NCBI GenBank assembly: GCA_030618325.1
Contig: JAUXDP010000080.1
Coordinates: 1 to 11,529 of the forward strand
Length of the DNA: 11,529 bases
DNA from: Methylococcaceae bacterium
GTDB lineage: Bacteria > Pseudomonadota > Gammaproteobacteria > Methylococcales > Methylomonadaceae
Direction: 5' to 3'
In this document: piece after piece, positions 6,663-11,529 of the stretch
How positions within the stretch are numbered: position 1 is the stretch's first letter
Layout of the letters: each line of letters opens with the position of its first letter
Translations under genes and position numbers: made by a program
Notes under the pieces: generated by a model
Database searches by the model: none
The model's input: the letters and a program-made list of their open reading frames with translations, nothing else
What the model was told of the DNA's origin: nothing

Positions 6663-6761
6663 AGGAAGAACTTTAACGCTGAATTAATGTTAGGGTGAAG
6701 TTAAAAAAACTGATTGAGTAATTCAGAAGTGAAATTAGGCTTATGATTTTGGTTTATACGG

Positions 6762-6779
6762 AAAAACTGTTTTCAGTTT
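6762..6779 (-). terminator. Possible terminator after the LPS-core genes
   Basis: On the minus strand, AAACTG and CAGTTT form a 6-base stem around an AAAA loop, ending in a run of five T. It lies about 35 bases after the stop of the WaaE-like gene. The stem is AT-rich and weak. On the plus strand the same hairpin lacks a T run, so it would serve the minus strand better than sodC. Confidence 0.3.
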
Positions 6780-6814
6780 AGCAAAGATGCATGCTAAGGC
6801 GCTATAGGCGCGAT

Positions 6815-7555
6815 CTATTGCTTTTGTTGAAGTTCTAGTAATTTTATGTATTTATAAAAAGTACCCTGCGAATTAACAGCAGCAAGCATAAGGCCGTGTC
6901 TCCCCTCCAGGAATGCAGTTTTTATAAAATAGCATCTGATGAATGTCCACAGGGTTTTTATCAAGGCTTTGCTAATCGAAGACTTTTTCCCCGCATCAAA
7001 AAGCATTTTGGCGCTTAATGATGAATATTTATTCATTTTATCGATAGCTTCATCAAGGGTTTGGTAGGTGTCATGAAGTAATGGCGATTTTAATTTGCCA
7101 GTAGGGCCATCGACAAGAACTTTTTCGTGGACTGGGACATCCAAAAAATTAGCTGATTCCCGGCGAAATAAACGAACGATGTAGTCTGGCCACCATCCGC
7201 CATGATGAATTTTTTTTCCGCAAAAACTAGAAAGTCTAGGGATTTGATAGCCGGAAAATTGTTTCGATTGCATGGCTTGTTTGATTTCTTCCTGTAACTG
7301 TGGTGTAACTAGTTCGTCAGCATCAATAGAGAAAACCCAGTCTCCCTGCGCTTTATCAAGAGCGCGCTGTTTTTGCGGGCCAAAGCCGGGCCAGTCAGTT
7401 TCATAAACCTGGCTTGTGTATGTTTTGCAAATGGCGACGGTGTCATCAGTACTTCCGGAATCCAGTACAATAATCTCATCAGCCCAAGCCACCGAGTTTA
7501 GGCAAGAAGCAATGTGGCGTGATTCATTCTTAGTAATGATGATGACGCTAAGCAT
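6815..7555 (-). CDS. WaaE/KdtX-like family 2 glycosyltransferase (LPS inner core)
   Basis: Family 2 glycosyltransferases of the WaaE type add a sugar, usually glucose, to the LPS inner core at the cytoplasmic face. The protein is 246 residues from the ATG. It opens with the GT-A nucleotide-binding fold MLSVIIITKNE and shows VLDSGSTDDT (30-39), the metal-binding D78-A-D80-E motif, and GGWWPDYIVRLFRR (119-132) followed by VHEK (142-145), all typical of this group. C-terminal residues about 198-235 hold hydrophobic patches (including WTFIRCYFIKTAFLEGRHG) that may contact the membrane. An upstream in-frame TTG (7576) would add seven residues (HRSHHQ region) before the fold and is unlikely to be the start. 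The ATG overlaps the end of the ligase gene by 8 bases, so translation is probably coupled. The sugar added cannot be read from sequence. Confidence 0.9.
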   Translation of the reverse strand: MLSVIIITKNESRHIASCLNSVAWADEIIVLDSGSTDDTVAICKTYTSQVYETDWPGFGPQKQRALDKAQGDWVFSIDADELVTPQLQEEIKQAMQSKQFSGYQIPRLSSFCGKKIHHGGWWPDYIVRLFRRESANFLDVPVHEKVLVDGPTGKLKSPLLHDTYQTLDEAIDKMNKYSSLSAKMLFDAGKKSSISKALIKTLWTFIRCYFIKTAFLEGRHGLMLAAVNSQGTFYKYIKLLELQQKQ

Positions 7556-8726
7556 CTGATGGTGTGAGCGATGCAAAACAGAGGGCTAACAGACATGCAA
7601 ACCAATGGCCTTCAGTGTGATCAAGCATCGGTGAATTAAAAATACTGGTGATAGTGATGGTCAGTAACAGTGCTTGTGCCAACCATTTGCTGTCATTGTC
7701 CAGCTTTAACGACAGTCGATATTGGCTAACTAAAAAGCCAATGAAAAGTAAAAGTCCGGGGATGCCCATTTGTACGGAGAGAGAAAGAAATTCGCTATGT
7801 GGGTTTTTCGTGACATATTGGTTTGCTGCGGCTATGCGCTTAAATTCCGTTTCAAAGCTTCCGGTTCCATGGCCTATCCATGGCGATTCTCCAATGATGG
7901 TAAACGAATGCTTCCAAAAAGTTAGTCTTTTTCCCATCGAAGTTTCGGTTTCAGGGTTATCGAAATTATAATCGAGTACGTTGGTAAAGCCTTCAGAAAT
8001 GCGGAAGCCGATTTCTGAATAATTAATGAATAAGAAAAGAAAAATGGTCAGGCTGGCGATGAGAATTAAAGAGTTTCTGGTGTTTAAATGTTGGAAACAA
8101 TACAGTAATACCATAAGTAACCCCAGTAATTGCCCAGTTCGTCCCATGGCAACAAAGTAAAGGTTGTGGATTGAAACAAAAAGCAGTATCCACCAAAAAA
8201 TTCTACTTTGAGTCTCGGTTGCTTTATTAATTTGTAGGGCACAATAAAATGCAAAAAAAGCAACCATAATGCTGTGAGTGATAATGCTCCTTAAGGTTGC
8301 TGCATGCGCAGGGCGTGGGACAAAGTCAAAATACATTGCATACGAAATTACCAAAGTACCTATGCTGCCGGCCATGAAGGCATAAAGACTCCATTTTCTA
8401 TGTTGAGCATCCCTGAGAAAGGAGAGCAGGATAATAAGCAGGAAAAACTCCCTGTATTTACCCCATGTGCTGATTGCTTCTCCGAAGGGGGCGCTGCTAT
8501 AGCTGGTAGCGATTAAAAGACCAGTGAAGATTGCGAGCGAAAATACTGCGATCTTGTTCCGTCGTAACAGTTCTGGTAACCCCATAAACTGAAAAGATAG
8601 TAGCCACAAGAAAAGTAATATGCCGGATAAGACTATTGGAATTGATGTTGAAAAAGGGAGGGTTAGCATTATTAAAGCGGCGATGATGCCACCCAAGCTA
8701 AAAATATTGACTTGAAAGTTAGTCAT
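7548..8726 (-). CDS. waaL: O-antigen ligase family protein (WaaL-like)
   Basis: Proteins of this family join undecaprenyl-linked O-antigen to lipid A-core in the periplasm, or polymerise O-units (Wzy). About eleven or twelve hydrophobic segments span the 392 residues. The large periplasmic loop (about 230-325) holds WIGHGTGSFETEF (283-295) and NPHSEFLSL (308-316), whose His310 matches the conserved His of the Wzy_C/ligase domain. The segment AMGRTGQLLGLL (193-204) matches the conserved Arg-containing helix. The ATG at 8724-8726 is chosen; a TTG 60 bases upstream would add 20 residues before the first membrane segment and has no ribosome site. The position between two LPS-core glycosyltransferases favours ligase over polymerase, but the family cannot separate them by sequence alone. 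108 bases of unremarkable AT-rich DNA lie between this start and the WaaQ-like gene. Confidence 0.85.
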   Translation of the reverse strand: MTNFQVNIFSLGGIIAALIMLTLPFSTSIPIVLSGILLFLWLLSFQFMGLPELLRRNKIAVFSLAIFTGLLIATSYSSAPFGEAISTWGKYREFFLLIILLSFLRDAQHRKWSLYAFMAGSIGTLVISYAMYFDFVPRPAHAATLRSIITHSIMVAFFAFYCALQINKATETQSRIFWWILLFVSIHNLYFVAMGRTGQLLGLLMVLLYCFQHLNTRNSLILIASLTIFLFLFINYSEIGFRISEGFTNVLDYNFDNPETETSMGKRLTFWKHSFTIIGESPWIGHGTGSFETEFKRIAAANQYVTKNPHSEFLSLSVQMGIPGLLLFIGFLVSQYRLSLKLDNDSKWLAQALLLTITITSIFNSPMLDHTEGHWFACLLALCFASLTPSDA

Positions 8727-8834
8727 TGAATGTCTAAAAAAAGTTAATACCAAACTTAGTTGGTTTTCTACAAGAAAAACAAGCAAATATCTATTGTGGT
8801 TGATATTTTAACCCTAAATAGTATTGTGTGGTAA

Positions 8835-9917
8835 TTATCTTGATGTGGCTTGGTTTATGGCTTGTTTTATTTCACTAAAGGCAAGCGTATCAAGGCATTT
8901 GCTGTAGCTTAGCTGGTGTTTTTCACAGCCTTCCAGATGGCAAGGGGCACAATCACCGGGGCCTTGAATTAAAAAAATATTGCTAACGTGTTGACTTCCT
9001 GTTCTTTGAAATGGGTTGCTGTCACTTTGATAATTGTATGGCCAGGGAGCCCACTTAACTGGGTTGGTTGGGCCAAAGATGGCGATTACCGGTATTCCAG
9101 TCGCAGCGGCTAAATGTGTAATGCCGGTATCAGGCCCAATAAATATTTTAGCTTGAGAAATTAAAGAACTCAGTTCTGCCAAGGATAATTTGCCGGCAAG
9201 GTTGATGGTATTTTTCGGTAATTGATTGTGTAGTTCCTGGATATAATTTATTTCTTCAGGAGCAGAGCCTCCGGTTAGAACTATTTGAAACCCCAGTTGA
9301 TCCAGATAGTATCCCGCGTCCTTCCATCTTTCAATTGGCCAGCGTTTGTAGCGCCACTTTGGGTGGGGGTGAAGAATGGCGTATGCTGCGTGTTCAGCAA
9401 CAGGTTTTTTATCAGAATACCCGGTCGGTGGGGTTATTTGGTACTGTCGCGGTATGCCGAGAACAGTGGCAAGCTTGAGATGCTGTAGTATTGTATGGGT
9501 ATTAGTGTCATCAAACTCCGCCCAGCCATGAAAAAAATAACGTTTCCACCAGCTTTTTTCATTTCTCTGGGGCACTGCTCCAATCCGATGGGTAGCGGCG
9601 ATAAGTGCAGCTACAGAAGGTCTGTCTCCTATTTGAGTGCAGATGGCCAGATCATATTTTCTGAATAAGTTTTTATACAGGTGTAGTTGTTCTATAAGAG
9701 TGGGTTTATTTCCAATAGTAATTATTCTGTTGATGTCTGGATTTCCTTTTAGGATTGCAGCTGTGTTTTCAAATACGAGAACATCGATTTTGGCAGATTG
9801 ATATGCTTGACGTAAAGAACTAATTAACGGAGTTGTTAGCAGCACATCCCCAAGGTAGCGCATTACAATCAGTAAGATACGATCAGGGGTTTTTACCAAA
9901 GCGAAGTTTTTGTGCAT
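8835..9917 (-). CDS. Family 9 glycosyltransferase, heptosyltransferase WaaQ-like
   Basis: GT-B fold heptosyltransferases transfer heptose from ADP-heptose to the LPS inner core in the cytoplasm. 360 residues, normal length. The N-terminal domain starts ILLIVMRYLGDVLLTTPLI (14-32), the hallmark acceptor-side motif of this family. The C-terminal domain has ILHPHPKWRYKRWP (181-194) and FIGPDTGITHLAAATGIP (259-276), where the D-x-G-x-x-H motif contacts the donor sugar, followed by IFGPTNPVKWAPW. Near the end is a cysteine cluster, C323-x2-C326-x4-C331-x9-C341. The ATG at 9915-9917 is used; M19 is too deep in the fold. First gene of the minus-strand LPS set and divergent from msbA. A WaaQ-type heptosyltransferase III role is the best guess, but WaaC, WaaF or another sugar specificity cannot be excluded. 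Confidence 0.9.
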   Translation of the reverse strand: MHKNFALVKTPDRILLIVMRYLGDVLLTTPLISSLRQAYQSAKIDVLVFENTAAILKGNPDINRIITIGNKPTLIEQLHLYKNLFRKYDLAICTQIGDRPSVAALIAATHRIGAVPQRNEKSWWKRYFFHGWAEFDDTNTHTILQHLKLATVLGIPRQYQITPPTGYSDKKPVAEHAAYAILHPHPKWRYKRWPIERWKDAGYYLDQLGFQIVLTGGSAPEEINYIQELHNQLPKNTINLAGKLSLAELSSLISQAKIFIGPDTGITHLAAATGIPVIAIFGPTNPVKWAPWPYNYQSDSNPFQRTGSQHVSNIFLIQGPGDCAPCHLEGCEKHQLSYSKCLDTLAFSEIKQAINQATSR

Positions 9918-9965
9918 GGCGTGTGACGAATAGCAATTTGTATTTCATAAGGCTGAGCAAGGGCT

Positions 9966-9998
9966 ACAGTATAACTGTTGAGGGTATGATAATATGAT
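9966..9998. promoter_or_regulatory. Divergent promoter region between the LPS set and msbA, with a small palindrome
   Basis: The 164 bases between the WaaQ-like gene and msbA must hold both promoters. ACAGT-ATA-ACTGT (9966-9978) is a perfect 5-base inverted repeat that contains a good minus-strand -10 (TATACT). Just beyond lie two spaced copies of TATGATA (9985 and 9993), each containing a plausible plus-strand -10 (TATGAT). I could not find matching -35 boxes, so the promoter calls are weak and the palindrome may be chance. Confidence 0.25.
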
Positions 9999-10081
9999 AT
10001 TTAGGAAATGCGGTTGGTTTTGGGTGGCGATTTCCTGTTTTTTTACGAGAAAAGCAAAGATTATTTGAGTTCAGAAATTAT

Positions 10082-11529
10082 ATGGGTGATTCAATCAACA
10101 AAAAGAAGGGAGCTAAAACAGGATTAAGGATATACAGGCGCTTGCTAGGCTATATGTTTCCTTTCAAGGGTTTGTTTTTTATTAGTGTGGTTGGTTACTT
10201 AATATATGCTGGGACGCAGCCGCTTATAGCGGCATTGATCAAGTACGCTATTGATGCGTTACAGACAGAAGCGCGTGTAGGGGCCAAAGTTCTTCCTCTT
10301 TTTGTTGTCGGATTGTTTGTGATTAGAGGGATTGGCGCTTTTTTCGGAAATTATTTTTTAGCAAGAGTTTCGGCAAATGTTGTTCATGTGTTGCGATGTG
10401 AATTATTTACCCAATATACCCGTCTGCCAACATCTTATTTTGATCAAAACAATACCGGGTACATGATTTCCCGGATCACCCATAATGTTGGGGAAGTGGC
10501 CAAGGCAATAACAGATGCGGTGAGAACTTTTGTAAGAGAGGGGCTAACCGCTGTTGGACTGCTAAGTTATTTGTTTTATTTAAATTGGCAGTTATCGCTG
10601 ATATTTTTAGGTGTTGCCCCTTTAATCGCATTATTGGTTGGTTTTGTTAGCAAGCGCTTAAGGCGGTTGAGTAAAAATATTCAGGAATCCGTGGGCGATA
10701 TGACCCATATTGCTTCTGAATTGGTTGGAGGGCACCGGATTGTAAAAAGTTTTGGTGGTGAAGAATATGAGCAGCAACGCTTTTTTGAAAGTAGTCAATA
10801 TAATAGAAAGCAGTCAGTAAAATTAGCGGCAACCTTGGCGATACATAATCCGTTGCTACAGGTCGTCATATCGTTTGCTTTGGCTGGAATAATGTATCTG
10901 GCATTGGTGGTGATGGTTGAGGCGAGTGCGGGAGAGTTTGTGGCCTATTTAACTGCTGCATTTATGTTGCCTAGGCCCATTAAATTACTTAGTGATGTTA
11001 ATTCTGACATCCAAAAAGGGATAGTCGCTGCGGATTCATTATTCGAAATCCTGGATGAGCCGGGGGAAAAAGATCAAGGAGACTGCAGGATTGAGCGTGC
11101 CGCAGGTCGATTGGAATTTAAAAATGTGAGTTTTAGATATCCAAAATCCAATAAAAATGCCTTGGATAATATAAATTTTATTGTTAAGGCAGGCCAGACA
11201 GTTGCTTTGGTTGGAGCGTCAGGAGGAGGAAAAAGTACGCTAGTTAGTTTAATTTCCAGGTTCTACGATCACGAGCATGGAGAAATCTTACTGGATGGCA
11301 TTGATGTCAATCGCTACAAACTAACGGAGCTACGAAAGCAAATTGCCTTGGTCTCTCAGCACATCACATTGTTTAATGATTCGGTTGCTAATAATATTGC
11401 TTACGGGGATATGGGCGGTGCTTCAAGAGAAAGTATCGAAAAAGCGGCCTTAGATGCCCATGCAATGGAATTTGTGCGTGGATTGACTGATGGCCTGGAT
11501 ACCGAAATAGGCGAGCATGGCGCGAAATT
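10082..11529 (+). CDS. msbA: Lipid A export ATP-binding/permease MsbA (C-terminal end outside window)
   Basis: Homodimeric ABC exporter that flips lipid A-core across the inner membrane. 482 codons are visible, against 582 residues in E. coli. The transmembrane domain (about 20-320) carries family features such as LPTSYFDQNNTGYMISRITHN (near 115-135). The nucleotide-binding domain starts near LEFKNVSFRYP and has Walker A GASGGGKST (378-386, K384) and Q-loop Gln426 in VSQHITLFNDSV. The window ends at GEHGAK, just before the ABC signature and Walker B. Walker A lies almost exactly where it does in E. coli MsbA, and no frameshift is seen. No ATG, GTG or TTG lies upstream in frame before a stop at 9995-9997, so 10082 is the start. 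A clear ribosome site is lacking. Transcribed away from the LPS-core genes, whose products build its substrate. Confidence 0.95.
   Translation, partial: MGDSINKKKGAKTGLRIYRRLLGYMFPFKGLFFISVVGYLIYAGTQPLIAALIKYAIDALQTEARVGAKVLPLFVVGLFVIRGIGAFFGNYFLARVSANVVHVLRCELFTQYTRLPTSYFDQNNTGYMISRITHNVGEVAKAITDAVRTFVREGLTAVGLLSYLFYLNWQLSLIFLGVAPLIALLVGFVSKRLRRLSKNIQESVGDMTHIASELVGGHRIVKSFGGEEYEQQRFFESSQYNRKQSVKLAATLAIHNPLLQVVISFALAGIMYLALVVMVEASAGEFVAYLTAAFMLPRPIKLLSDVNSDIQKGIVAADSLFEILDEPGEKDQGDCRIERAAGRLEFKNVSFRYPKSNKNALDNINFIVKAGQTVALVGASGGGKSTLVSLISRFYDHEHGEILLDGIDVNRYKLTELRKQIALVSQHITLFNDSVANNIAYGDMGGASRESIEKAALDAHAMEFVRGLTDGLDTEIGEHGAK

Noticed and set aside
7556..7576. TTG start extending the WaaE-like protein by seven residues
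   Set aside because: The added residues precede the first strand of the fold, where family members normally begin, and no ribosome site supports the TTG.
8727..8786. TTG start extending the O-antigen ligase by 20 residues
   Set aside because: No ribosome site precedes it, and the ATG at 8726 already precedes the first membrane segment.
10008..10139. Short plus-strand ORF overlapping the msbA start
   Set aside because: About 43 codons, no recognisable features and out of frame with msbA, whose product is clear.

Overview
The window reads as chromosomal DNA of an AT-rich, non-enteric Gram-negative bacterium, most likely a gammaproteobacterium. Pgi, YqaA, SodC and MsbA all look gammaproteobacterial, and the LPS-core genes show an outer membrane. 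A three-gene cluster of membrane-tethered copper proteins reminds me of copper-dependent methane or ammonia oxidisers, but that is an impression from memory and no marker gene here proves it. No mobile element, tRNA, rRNA or CRISPR array was seen, and no gene-free stretch exceeds 300 bases.

Layout. (1) 1-980, minus strand: N-terminal 60% of glucose-6-phosphate isomerase (pgi), cut by the window edge. (2) 1235-4471, plus strand: a tight operon of three exported, C-terminally anchored proteins. These are a small protein whose predicted mature N-terminus is histidine, a two-domain multicopper oxidase, and a cupredoxin with a Met/His-rich N-terminus. It ends in a convincing terminator at 4495-4530. 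(3) 4670-6662, plus strand: YqaA-type membrane protein, an unrecognised polytopic membrane protein with two similar motif blocks, and periplasmic Cu,Zn superoxide dismutase (sodC). (4) 6815-9917, minus strand: a lipopolysaccharide-core/O-antigen set, transcribed as family 9 glycosyltransferase (WaaQ-like), O-antigen ligase (WaaL), then family 2 glycosyltransferase (WaaE-like); the last two overlap by 8 bases. (5) 10082-11529, plus strand: the lipid A flippase msbA, divergent from the LPS genes and cut by the right edge just before its ABC signature motif.

How it fits together. The right half is a standard envelope locus: core sugars are added, O-antigen is ligated, and MsbA flips the lipid A-core. 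The left half is richer in copper proteins: four of the six plus-strand genes from 1235 to 6662 encode proved or plausible periplasmic copper proteins. The copper operon is the best candidate for an undescribed system. Its three products share one topology (signal peptide, periplasmic domain, single C-terminal anchor), and the second and third genes are translationally coupled. I infer an inner-membrane-tethered periplasmic copper redox or copper-handling complex; its substrate cannot be read from the sequence.
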